31,978 nt of DNA from Bacteroidota bacterium (lineage in GTDB: Bacteria; Bacteroidota; Bacteroidia; Bacteroidales; GCA-2748055), in contig JAAEOI010000691.1 of NCBI GenBank assembly GCA_024244665.1, positions 1 to 31,978 of the forward strand, in the 5' to 3' direction. The translations under genes and the position numbers were made by a program. Shown one piece after another: positions 7,680 through 15,288 of this stretch. The number at the start of each line of letters is the position of its first letter. Within the stretch, counting starts at the first letter, position 1. A model generated the notes under the pieces. The model was not told the origin of the DNA. It did not search any database and was given only the letters and a program-made list of their open reading frames with translations.

Positions 7680-9239
7680 CTAGAGGTCGAATTTGATGCC
7701 CTGGGCCAGCGGGAGAGTTTTCCCGAAGTTGATGGTGTTGGTCTGCCTGCGCATGTAGGCTTTCCATGCATCGGATCCTGATTCGCGTCCTCCGCCTGTC
7801 TCTTTCTCACCACCGAAAGCACCTCCGATTTCAGCACCCGAAGTTCCGATATTTACATTGGCAATCCCGCAATCGGAACCCACACCGGAGAAGAACTGCT
7901 CGGCCTCCTGCAGGTTCAGGGTAAATATTGCTGAAGAAAGTCCCTGGGGTACATCATTGTTCAGGCGGATGGCATCGTCAATATCCTTGTATTTGATCAG
8001 GTAGAGCAATGGAGCAAAGGTCTCATCCTGCACGATCTGGTAGTGATTTTCGACCTCGGCAAGGACTGGCACCACATAGGTTCCGGCTTCATATCCATGG
8101 CCCTTCAGTGGTTCACCACCACACAAAATGGTTCCACCCTCCTGCTTCACCTTTTCAATGGCATCGGTAAAGAGCCTGACAGCACCTTTATCCACCACGG
8201 GGCCTACCAGGATCTGCTCGTCAAGAGGATTACCTATCCTGCCGGCCACCTGGTTATAAGCCTTCACGAGCCTCTCTTTCACTACATCATATACATCTTC
8301 CTGAACAATCACCCTACGGGTACTGGTACAGCGCTGTCCGGCTGTCCCCACAGCTCCAAACACAATGGCCGGAATGGACAACTCCAGGTCAGCCTCTTTG
8401 GATATAATCACGGCATTATTACCTCCCAACTCCATGATTGAACTTCCCAGACGTTCTCCTACAATTCCATTAATATGCTTACCCACAGCGGTTGAACCGG
8501 TAACTGAGAAAAGAGGAATCCTCTTATCGGCAGCAAAATTGTCACCCATCACAGAGGAACGGGCAACCACCAGGTTGAACACACCCTCAGGGACATCATT
8601 CTCCTTCAATACTTTTTGGATAATATTCTGAATGGCAATGGCAGTCAGCGGTGTTTTTGAACTGGGCTTCCAGACAACCACATCACCTGCAACAGCAGCC
8701 AGCATCGCATTCCATGCCCAGACGGCCACAGGGAAGTTAAAGGCCGTCACAAGGCCAACAATACCCAAGGGGTGATACTGGTCGTACATACGGTGCTGAG
8801 GACGCTCCGACTGCATGGTAGAGCCATAGAGCATCCGGGATTGTCCCACCGCAAAATCACAGATATCAATCATCTCCTGTACCTCTCCAAGACCCTCCTG
8901 GTAAATCTTACCCATCTCAAGGGTTACCAGGAAACCAAGGTCCTCCTTCGATTCACGAAGGGCCAGGCCGATCTGGCGAACCACCTCACCACGCACTGGA
9001 GCCGGTACCGATTTCCAGGTTGAAAAAGCCTCACCAGCCTTGCTCATCACCGCTTCTAAATCTTCAGCAGTAGCATTTGTTACCTTTGCAATAAGCTCTC
9101 CGTCAATAGGCGATACCGATTCGGTAAGGTCCCCTTTTGTGTCAAGCCATGTCAACCCGGTAGTTGCTCCCGGATTCACATCTTTGATCCCTAAGCGGCT
9201 CAATACCCAGATCACCTGGTCTTGAAATTTTTTTTCCAT
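7680..9239 (-). CDS. Aldehyde dehydrogenase, ALDH7/antiquitin-like
   Basis: NAD(P)-dependent oxidation of an aldehyde to its acid. The closest family by sequence style is ALDH7 (alpha-aminoadipate semialdehyde / piperideine-6-carboxylate dehydrogenase, lysine catabolism), so that substrate is inferred only. The 519-residue product has the cofactor-side TAFNFPVAVWAWN (165-177, Asn168), VTGSTAVGK (246-254), general base Glu270 in MELGGNNAV, and catalytic Cys304 in GQRCTSTRR; QDETFAPLLY and GGAFGGEKETGGGRESGSDAWKAYMRR near the end are family-typical. An earlier in-frame TTG at 9248 exists, but the ATG at 9239 fits better, 31 bases after a perfect -7 box (9271-9278). No lysine-catabolism genes are adjacent. 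Confidence 0.9.
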   Translation of the reverse strand: MEKKFQDQVIWVLSRLGIKDVNPGATTGLTWLDTKGDLTESVSPIDGELIAKVTNATAEDLEAVMSKAGEAFSTWKSVPAPVRGEVVRQIGLALRESKEDLGFLVTLEMGKIYQEGLGEVQEMIDICDFAVGQSRMLYGSTMQSERPQHRMYDQYHPLGIVGLVTAFNFPVAVWAWNAMLAAVAGDVVVWKPSSKTPLTAIAIQNIIQKVLKENDVPEGVFNLVVARSSVMGDNFAADKRIPLFSVTGSTAVGKHINGIVGERLGSSIMELGGNNAVIISKEADLELSIPAIVFGAVGTAGQRCTSTRRVIVQEDVYDVVKERLVKAYNQVAGRIGNPLDEQILVGPVVDKGAVRLFTDAIEKVKQEGGTILCGGEPLKGHGYEAGTYVVPVLAEVENHYQIVQDETFAPLLYLIKYKDIDDAIRLNNDVPQGLSSAIFTLNLQEAEQFFSGVGSDCGIANVNIGTSGAEIGGAFGGEKETGGGRESGSDAWKAYMRRQTNTINFGKTLPLAQGIKFDL

Positions 9240-9270
9240 GAGAATCAATTTAGCTGTGCGATTTGTCCCA

Positions 9271-9278
9271 CAAAATTA
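9271..9278 (-). promoter_or_regulatory. -7 promoter box of the aldehyde dehydrogenase gene
   Basis: TAATTTTG on the minus strand matches TAnnTTTG exactly and lies 31 bases upstream of the ATG at 9239. The rest of 9279-9451 is AT-rich, with nothing else I can name. Confidence 0.65.
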
Positions 9279-9451
9279 GCAATGGATCGCTTTATAAAAG
9301 ATATTTTAGAACATGCCGGACAGCTTTAAATTCGGGGCTTGCCAGATTTAGTGAAAAGCATTAACTTCGCCTCGCAATAATAGTAAGGCAGTATAATAGT
9401 TAGGTAGTTCAGAAATGAAACCCAATCGTTCTTAAAAAAAATTATAATTTC

Positions 9452-9493
9452 CTGTGCACTGAGTACTGTGAACTGTGCACTGAGTACTGAGTA
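9452..9493. repeat. Tandem heptanucleotide repeat, six degenerate units
   Basis: Six consecutive 7-base units, each beginning CTG and ending A: CTGTGCA, CTGAGTA, CTGTGAA, CTGTGCA, CTGAGTA, CTGAGTA. A partial seventh unit (CTGCACTG) runs up to the first base of the tRNA at 9501. I saw no other copy in the window. Confidence 0.85.
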
Positions 9494-9500
9494 CTGCACT

Positions 9501-9584
9501 GCCCAGGTGGCGGAATTGGTAGACGCGCTGGTCTCAAACACCAGTGATAGCAATATCGTGCCGGTTCGATCCCGGCCCTGGGCA
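9501..9584 (+). tRNA. tRNA-Leu (anticodon CAA)
   Basis: The class II cloverleaf is complete. The acceptor stem pairs 9501-9507 with 9577-9583 and the discriminator A is at 9584. The D arm contains GGTAGACGC. The anticodon stem is 9528-9532 with 9540-9544, around loop CTCAAAC, anticodon CAA at 9535-9537. A long variable arm follows, then the T arm (9560-9564 with 9572-9576) with loop TTCGATC. CCA is not encoded (next bases CAA). It reads UUG codons. The start codon of the dCMP deaminase is only 14 bases past its 3' end, so the tRNA may be processed from the same transcript. Confidence 0.96.
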
Positions 9585-9598
9585 CAACTCTTCTCCGA

Positions 9599-10069
9599 AT
9601 GTCAGAAAAATCCACCTCCCGAGACAAACAACTTGCCATTGATAAACGCTATTTGCGTATGGCCAGGATATGGGCGTCCAACTCCTACTGTAAAAGGAGA
9701 CAAGTGGGGGCCTTGCTGGTAAAGGACAAGATGATCATTTCGGACGGATACAACGGTACACCGTCGGGTTTTGAAAATGAGTGTGAAGAGGAGAATGATG
9801 TTACCAAATCATACGTTCTTCATGCCGAAGCCAACGCGATAACCAAAGTTGCAAAATCGAATAACAGCAGCAATGGGTCGACCCTCTACATTACCACTTC
9901 GCCCTGCATGGAGTGTTCCAAGCTGATCATTCAGTCGGGGATCGTGAGGGTGGTTTACGAGGAAAAATACAGGATCACGGACGGACTTGAGCTGCTGGAT
10001 AGAACCCAGATCGAACTGGCCCATATTGAAGATAGTTCAGAAGATCCTGACAAAGGATCAGGGGAGTAG
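9599..10069 (+). CDS. dCMP deaminase family protein (ComEB-like)
   Basis: Zinc-dependent deaminase, expected to convert dCMP to dUMP for thymidylate synthesis. The 156-residue product has the two family motifs: HAEANA (His75, Glu77) and PCMEC (Cys103, Cys106), giving the zinc ligands and proton-shuttling glutamate. Upstream are RYLRMARIWASNSYCKRRQVGALL and DGYNGTPSGFEN, both typical of dCMP deaminases rather than cytidine or tRNA adenosine deaminases. The last 20 residues are acidic and poorly conserved. It follows tRNA-Leu by 14 bases and precedes the processing protease by 6, so it is probably co-transcribed with the protease. Confidence 0.92.
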   Translation: MSEKSTSRDKQLAIDKRYLRMARIWASNSYCKRRQVGALLVKDKMIISDGYNGTPSGFENECEEENDVTKSYVLHAEANAITKVAKSNNSSNGSTLYITTSPCMECSKLIIQSGIVRVVYEEKYRITDGLELLDRTQIELAHIEDSSEDPDKGSGE

Positions 10070-10075
10070 AAAATC

Positions 10076-11737
10076 ATGAAGATTAAGAGAGAAAAGCTGA
10101 TCGTTTTTTTGCCGGTAATAGTCAGCCTGGCAATAGTACTTGGGATTGTTCTGGGTAACTGGATCACAACCATACGCATCCGAAGCATCGTTACCAACGA
10201 AGTAGGCAAGCAGAATTTTTCCATCAGGCCCGGGGCGAATTCTGGATTCTCACTGACCCCCAAAGGCAATAAAATCTCCTCTGCCCTGCAATATATCGCA
10301 AACGAGTATGTAGACACGTTGGAGCTGACGGATCTGAATGAATCGGTTATGCCTGCCCTGGTTGAACAGCTCGATCCCCACTCAATATATATTCCTGCAA
10401 CCGACTTCCAGCGTGTTTCAGAACCGCTGGTGGGCAATTTCAGCGGCATTGGTGTTTCATTCAATATGACCGACGATACGGTGGCCATTATCAACACTAT
10501 TCCCAACGGGCCTTCACAGAGGGTTGGTGTTCTGGCGGGTGACCGGATCATCATGGTTGACGACTCCGTTGTGGCCGGTGTTAATATGCACAGTAACGAT
10601 ATCGTAAAAATGTTGAAGGGGCCCAGGAATACCGAGGTAAAGGTTAGCATATACCGCAGGGGAGAAGCCCAACCCATCGATTTTGAAATTACCCGTGACA
10701 ACATCCCCCTTTACAGTGTTGATGTGGCTTACATGGTGAATGAAACCACCGGCTACATCAAGATAAGTCAGTTTGCACAGACCACCTACCGGGAATTTAT
10801 GGAGGCCATTGAGAAACTGAAAGCACTGGGTGTGGAGAAGCTGATCATTGACCTCAGGCATAATGGCGGGGGAATTATGGAGGCGGCAACATTGATCGCT
10901 GACCAGTTCCTCAAGGAGGGGCAGCTGATCGTTTACACTGAAGGACGCAGCCGTCCCAGGGAGAATGATTTTGCAACATCACGGGGAGTCCTGAAGGATG
11001 ATGAGGTAGTAATCCTCATTGATGAATCCAGTGCTTCGGCCAGTGAGATCCTTGCCGGGGCAATCCAGGATAATGACCGGGGACTGGTAATCGGACGGAG
11101 GTCGTTCGGGAAAGGGCTTGTGCAGGAGGAGATGCGCTTCCAGGATGGATCTGCCTTGCGTCTTACAGTAGCCAGGTATTATACACCAACGGGGAGAAGC
11201 ATTCAGCGTTCCTATGAGAACGGGACTGAAAATTACTACCACGATTTCGCAGACCGGATCATGCGTGGTGAACTCGAGCACCTCGACAGTATTAAATTTG
11301 ATAATTCACAAAAATTTGTCACACCGGGCGGAAAGATTGTCTATGGCGGCGGCGGTATTATGCCCGATGTATTTGTTCCCATCGACACCACCGGCTCTTC
11401 GGAATACTACAACAGAGCCCGCAGCCTGGGCCTGATGTACCGATTCGCCTTTTTCTATACCGATCAGAAGCGGGCCCTTCTTGAACCATTAAAAACAGCC
11501 GGTGAAATCGAAGGATACCTGTATGACCAGGACCTCCTCCCTGAATTTATTAACTATGCCGGGGAGAAGGGGCTGAAGCCGGATTACGAAGATATCCGCA
11601 CCTCAGAGGAGGTCCTTCAGAAAACCATCATGGCCTATATTGCCCGGAACATCATCGACAACGAAGGGTTTTATCCCATCATCGCTGATATCGACCAGAC
11701 CCTGAGTATAGCCATCGATACCATTTCCTCACTATAA
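10076..11737 (+). CDS. C-terminal processing protease (S41 family, PDZ domain)
   Basis: Membrane-anchored periplasmic serine protease of the CtpA/Prc type. Of its 553 residues, about 8-28 form one N-terminal membrane segment, so the rest faces the periplasm. A PDZ domain lies at about 115-205 (GNFSGIGVSF, then GVLAGDRIIMVDD). The S41 core follows, with GYIKISQF (226-233), IIDLRHNGGG (257-266), Ser321 in DESSASASEI, Lys346 in RSFGKGLVQ, and Gln350. The Ser-Lys spacing of 25 and Gln at Lys+4 match known members. It begins 6 bases after the dCMP deaminase, a common pairing in Bacteroidota. Substrates cannot be told from sequence. Confidence 0.93.
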   Translation: MKIKREKLIVFLPVIVSLAIVLGIVLGNWITTIRIRSIVTNEVGKQNFSIRPGANSGFSLTPKGNKISSALQYIANEYVDTLELTDLNESVMPALVEQLDPHSIYIPATDFQRVSEPLVGNFSGIGVSFNMTDDTVAIINTIPNGPSQRVGVLAGDRIIMVDDSVVAGVNMHSNDIVKMLKGPRNTEVKVSIYRRGEAQPIDFEITRDNIPLYSVDVAYMVNETTGYIKISQFAQTTYREFMEAIEKLKALGVEKLIIDLRHNGGGIMEAATLIADQFLKEGQLIVYTEGRSRPRENDFATSRGVLKDDEVVILIDESSASASEILAGAIQDNDRGLVIGRRSFGKGLVQEEMRFQDGSALRLTVARYYTPTGRSIQRSYENGTENYYHDFADRIMRGELEHLDSIKFDNSQKFVTPGGKIVYGGGGIMPDVFVPIDTTGSSEYYNRARSLGLMYRFAFFYTDQKRALLEPLKTAGEIEGYLYDQDLLPEFINYAGEKGLKPDYEDIRTSEEVLQKTIMAYIARNIIDNEGFYPIIADIDQTLSIAIDTISSL

Positions 11738-11746
11738 TCCTTTGCA

Positions 11747-11763
11747 TCCGGAATATTTCCGGA
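11747..11763 (+). terminator. Short hairpin after the S41 protease gene
   Basis: A 7-bp perfect stem (11747-11753 with 11757-11763) has a 3-base loop and begins 9 bases after the stop codon. There is no T-run directly after it, so its role as a terminator is uncertain. Confidence 0.35.
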
Positions 11764-11833
11764 GCTGTATTAAACCTTTTCTCCCTCCTATCATCAAAAG
11801 GTTGAATAGTTTAATAATTTAAAGCAACAGGAT

Positions 11834-12364
11834 ATGAAAAATCAATGGATTAAAACAACAGCCTTGACCGCCATGGCAATAATAATGGTGGCAGGTATGA
11901 ACGCCCAGCCTTCAGGCAGGAAAGCAATGGGGCCCTGCGGACAGGGTAACGGACCCGGAGGAAAAGGCCAGAACCAGGCTTGCGGACAAACCAGGGGAGA
12001 TTTGGGAGCACGCATGACAGCCATTCTTGATCTGAGCGAAGAGCAGCAGGAGCAGCTGAGTACCCTGCGGGTGAAACACTACAAAACCATGAAGCCCCTG
12101 AAGGCCGAAATGGTTGAACTGAAAGCCAGGGAGCGGACCCTGATGTCGCAGGAAGTGATCGATGTTAAGGCTGTAAATATGGTGATCGATCAGCGGACCG
12201 AGCTTTCAAATAAAACCCAGAAAAAGCAGTTGGAAAACCGTTTGGCATGCAGAGAGGTCCTCACTGAAAAGCAAAGGATGAAACTTGACCATGCCCGTAG
12301 GACTGCAGGAAATAAAGGTGCCCACAGGGGAAACGGAAAACGCGCTCACCCGCATAATAGTTAG
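11834..12364 (+). CDS. Spy/CpxP-like periplasmic protein (LTXXQ motif)
   Basis: Probable secreted helical protein of the Spy/CpxP/ZraP group, which act as periplasmic chaperones or metal/stress sensors. The 176-residue product has a signal peptide (about 1-24, cleavage likely after MNA), a Gly-rich linker with two cysteines (about 32-52), a first LSEEQ motif at 67-71, a long charged helical region, and a second motif LTEKQ at 143-147. Two spaced LTxxQ-type motifs are the hallmark of the group. The C-terminus is basic with several histidines (GAHRGNGKRAHPHNS), possibly metal-binding. It stands alone, with no two-component system or sigma factor next to it, so its regulation is unknown. Confidence 0.8.
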   Translation: MKNQWIKTTALTAMAIIMVAGMNAQPSGRKAMGPCGQGNGPGGKGQNQACGQTRGDLGARMTAILDLSEEQQEQLSTLRVKHYKTMKPLKAEMVELKARERTLMSQEVIDVKAVNMVIDQRTELSNKTQKKQLENRLACREVLTEKQRMKLDHARRTAGNKGAHRGNGKRAHPHNS

Positions 12365-12383
12365 ATTTGCTATAGCAATAAGA

Positions 12384-12425
12384 CAGGCCCGTTTCTGATT
12401 GATCTTTCACTCAGGAACGGGCCTG
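12384..12425. terminator. Bidirectional hairpin overlapping the 3' end of the hydrolase gene
   Basis: A 15-bp stem (12384-12398 with 12411-12425, one G-U pair) closes a 12-base loop. The right arm is coding sequence for the last residues of the hydrolase, and its stop codon (12407-12409) is in the loop. T-runs on either side are weak. It lies between two convergent genes. Confidence 0.65.
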
Positions 12426-13219
12426 CTTACTTTGTCGGCAAATTCAAGAAGAGCTTCAGCCGAACGGCCGGCCTCCTCAATAAAACCCATGTGCCCACTC
12501 TCTGCCAGCTTTAATACGGAAGCATGAGGTGCCATCGAGATCAGCTTTTCAAATACCTCAACAGGTATATAATTGTCCTTCATCCCAACGATCAGCAGCA
12601 GGGGTATGGCCGGATCGGAAAGAGTATCTGAAAGGTCCTCCCTGTTCTTCATCCCGTTAAGCAGGGCAACAATCCCAGGGTCCTCGTTCTGATAGGCAAT
12701 TTCCTGAGTACCTATTATCTCCCTGTGTAGTTTCTCCACATTGCAGTCTGCAAAAGCTTTTGGAATATTCACATTGATAATCTGCCGCTTTCTTCCACAC
12801 AGTACCAGGCTGATCTCCCGGTCCCGGTTTACCCTTTTCTCCTCAGTGTCGGCAAAACAGGTAGAGTGGAAAAGCACATAACCGGCAACCATTTTGGGGT
12901 ACAGTGTGGCAAAGGCCAGGGCGACATAGCCCCCCATGGAGTGGCCCGCCAGGACTATCGTTTCGATGCCTTCGGCATCTAAAACCTTTTTCAAGGTACC
13001 CGCCAGATCGTTCATGGAGTGCTCCTTCCCCCAGCTGCCCGACCTTCCGTGACCCGGTATATCCAACGTAATCACCCTGAATCGACCGGTCAGAAGCGGA
13101 ACAAACTCCTCCCAGATTTCACTGGTCTCCAGGTAACCGTGCAGCAGAAAGATGCATGCACCCTCTCCCCTGTCGGTATATGATACCTCAATCCCTTTGA
13201 ATTTTATTCTTTTCCTCAT
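12407..13219 (-). CDS. Alpha/beta-fold hydrolase
   Basis: Soluble serine hydrolase of unknown substrate. The 270-residue product has the oxyanion region LLHGY (25-29), the nucleophile elbow GHSMGG with Ser94, Asp215 in VGMKDNYIP and His243 in ESGHMGF: a complete catalytic triad in the usual order. No signal peptide. Its ATG (13219-13217) overlaps the TGA of the upstream aminopeptidase P gene in an ATGA arrangement, so translation is probably coupled and the two are one operon. Esterase, lactonase and peptidase activities are all possible; nothing in the sequence decides between them. Confidence 0.88.
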   Translation of the reverse strand: MRKRIKFKGIEVSYTDRGEGACIFLLHGYLETSEIWEEFVPLLTGRFRVITLDIPGHGRSGSWGKEHSMNDLAGTLKKVLDAEGIETIVLAGHSMGGYVALAFATLYPKMVAGYVLFHSTCFADTEEKRVNRDREISLVLCGRKRQIINVNIPKAFADCNVEKLHREIIGTQEIAYQNEDPGIVALLNGMKNREDLSDTLSDPAIPLLLIVGMKDNYIPVEVFEKLISMAPHASVLKLAESGHMGFIEEAGRSAEALLEFADKVSRPVPE

Positions 13220-14469
13220 CTCAGTATTCGGTTTGAATGCATCAATTCTTCTATTTCACCTGCCTCTATGGGGATATCACCCATCAGGTCCACCGGGCCG
13301 TTTTCCGTGATCAGTATATCATTTTCCAACCTGATCCCGATGCCCTCTTCCTGAACATATATTCCGGGTTCACAGGTCATGACCATCCCCGGGGCAAAGG
13401 GCTCTGAGCGGTCAAAGGGATCGTGAACATCCATCCCGAGGGAATGGGAGGTCCCATGGGGGAAGTACTTTTTCCAGAGTCGATCGGACCCGTTCCTCTT
13501 CCTGGCCTCATCCCTGGTATAGAGCCCCAGGGCAATGTGCTGCTCCTCCCACAGCTCACCAACCCGGCGGTGGAATTCACCTATTCCTATTCCCGGAACC
13601 ATCAGATCCCTGGCTTCAATAAAAACACGGTAAACAGCGTCGTAAAGTTCCCTCTGCCTCTTCGTGAATTTCCCTCCCACAGGAAGGGTTCGGGAACAAT
13701 CGGCCGCATAGTTGTTCACCTCGGCCCCGAAATCCATCAGTAGCAGGTCCCCCTCCCGACAGCACCCGCTATTCCCCACGTAGTGAAGAACAAGCGCATT
13801 TGGCCCGGAAGCAAGGATGGGTTCAAATGCATGTCCCCAGGCACCTCTCCTTGTGAACTCGGCCGATAACTCCGCTTCCACTTCAAACTCACGCATCCCT
13901 GGTTTCAATGTGTTCACAACCCTGAGGAATGCCGAGTGGGTAATGGCACTTGCTTTCTTCATCTCTTCCAGCTCTTCAGGTTCCTTGATCATCCTGAGGC
14001 TTGTCATCAGGGCCTCCAGGCTGCTTCGTTCAAGGTGGGGAGGAAAGGTGATGGCCTTTTCACAAATCCTTGTATCCGGGAGCTGGTTTATGAATACTCT
14101 CCTGGCCGGGAATACTTCTTCTTCAAGGAAAAGGTCCAGTTGATCAAGCCACCTGATTGCCAGGATACCGGATAGCAGAGCCGCATCTTCCAGGGAGAGA
14201 AGGGGGCCTGACCAGAGTATAGTTTTCGGATCCGGTTTGCTGATAAAAAGAGTTGCGCCTTCGGCGGATAGAACCAGGATACTTTCTGGCTGGGCTATCC
14301 CGGTGAGATAGAAAAAATCTGAATGCTGCCTGTAGGGATAGAACTGATCCCCGTTCCGCAGCATCCGGGGATTAGAACACAGCACAGCCACCGAGCATTC
14401 TGGCAATAACCTTACAAGCCGGCTGCGATTCCGGGAAAAAAGACCAGAAGTAATGGGATCGGATCTCAT
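13216..14469 (-). CDS. Xaa-Pro aminopeptidase (M24B, aminopeptidase P)
   Basis: Metallopeptidase that removes the N-terminal residue from peptides with proline in second position. Of 417 residues, about 1-150 form the aminopeptidase P N-domain (QFYPYRQHSDFFYLTG at 42-57) and the rest the pita-bread catalytic domain. All five metal ligands are present: Asp246 (MDFGAEV), Asp257 (ADCSRTLPVGG), His342 (PHGTSHSLG), Glu367 (TCEPGIY) and Glu382 (IRLENDI). No signal peptide, so cytoplasmic. It is the first gene of a two-gene leftward operon with the hydrolase and is divergent from sdhC. A second, longer member of the same family lies at 18039-19427. Confidence 0.92.
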   Translation of the reverse strand: MRSDPITSGLFSRNRSRLVRLLPECSVAVLCSNPRMLRNGDQFYPYRQHSDFFYLTGIAQPESILVLSAEGATLFISKPDPKTILWSGPLLSLEDAALLSGILAIRWLDQLDLFLEEEVFPARRVFINQLPDTRICEKAITFPPHLERSSLEALMTSLRMIKEPEELEEMKKASAITHSAFLRVVNTLKPGMREFEVEAELSAEFTRRGAWGHAFEPILASGPNALVLHYVGNSGCCREGDLLLMDFGAEVNNYAADCSRTLPVGGKFTKRQRELYDAVYRVFIEARDLMVPGIGIGEFHRRVGELWEEQHIALGLYTRDEARKRNGSDRLWKKYFPHGTSHSLGMDVHDPFDRSEPFAPGMVMTCEPGIYVQEEGIGIRLENDILITENGPVDLMGDIPIEAGEIEELMHSNRILR

Positions 14470-14550
14470 GGAACAAAAAAAATATCAGATTGCAGCCTGT
14501 AAAATGTTATAAGAAATGTTTTCGACCCTACTATGACACAACAGAAATGC

Positions 14551-14558
14551 TATATTTG
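14551..14558 (+). promoter_or_regulatory. -7 promoter box of the sdhCAB operon
   Basis: TATATTTG matches TAnnTTTG exactly, 46 bases before the sdhC ATG. No TTG lies at the expected -33 spacing, so only the -7 element is supported. Confidence 0.65.
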
Positions 14559-14604
14559 TTAATCACCCCGCGCAATTTAAGTAACTTATTTTAATTGTAC
14601 CTGT

Positions 14605-15270
14605 ATGTCTACCATTTTCAGCTCCTCCATCGGAAAGAAACTAATGATGTCACTGGCAGGACTTTTCCTCATCCTATTCCTGCTGGTTCACCTGGGGATC
14701 AACCTGTTGATCCTTATCTATGATGACCCCATGGTGTACAACAAGGCCGCGCATTTCATGAGCTCCAATGTGCTGATCAAAATCTTTGAGATCGCACTTT
14801 TTGGCGGGATTCTACTTCACGTTATTTATGCTCTGATCCTGCAGATACAGAACTGGATTGCCCGGCCGAAGAGGTACAACAGAGCCAACTATTCAAACAC
14901 CTCTTTTTTTTCCAAGTTCATGATCCATACCGCGTTCATCATCCTGGTATTTCTTGCCATTCACTTAGTTGACTTCTACTTCAGGGCCAAATTCGGCCAT
15001 GGCGAGACGATCATGGTTGATGGGCTGATTTATCACGATTTCGCCAGCGAAATTGTGGATAAGTTCAAGATGCTTCCCTTTGTGGTATTTTATATTGCCG
15101 CCTTCGTATTCCTGGGCTTTCACCTGGTTCACGGCTTCCAGTCGGCCTTCAAAACCCTCGGAATAGATAACAGGCGTTATAACCCCATTATCCAGGCCCT
15201 GGCCATCGTCTATACGGTGCTGGTGGTGGGTGGCTATTCCATGATCCCCCTGATGATCTACTTCTCGTAA
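14605..15270 (+). CDS. sdhC: Succinate dehydrogenase/fumarate reductase cytochrome b subunit
   Basis: Membrane anchor that carries heme b and passes electrons between quinone and the iron-sulfur subunit. The 221-residue product has five hydrophobic segments at about 13-38, 57-80, 107-125, 155-177 and 198-219. Histidines within or at the ends of membrane helices (His29, His72, His120, His173, His176) are candidates for axial ligands of two hemes, fitting the single-subunit di-heme (B-type) anchor known from Wolinella and Bacteroidota. It heads the order cytochrome b, flavoprotein, iron-sulfur protein, and sdhA follows after 18 bases. frdC is an equally valid name, since direction depends on the organism's metabolism. 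Confidence 0.93.
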   Translation: MSTIFSSSIGKKLMMSLAGLFLILFLLVHLGINLLILIYDDPMVYNKAAHFMSSNVLIKIFEIALFGGILLHVIYALILQIQNWIARPKRYNRANYSNTSFFSKFMIHTAFIILVFLAIHLVDFYFRAKFGHGETIMVDGLIYHDFASEIVDKFKMLPFVVFYIAAFVFLGFHLVHGFQSAFKTLGIDNRRYNPIIQALAIVYTVLVVGGYSMIPLMIYFS

Positions 15271-15288
15271 ATATTCAATTTGCTCGCT

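Noticed and set aside
9452..9500. CRISPR or attachment-site reading of the repeat near tRNA-Leu
   Set aside because: Units are 7 bases with no spacers, and no integrase gene or duplicated tRNA 3' end is present.
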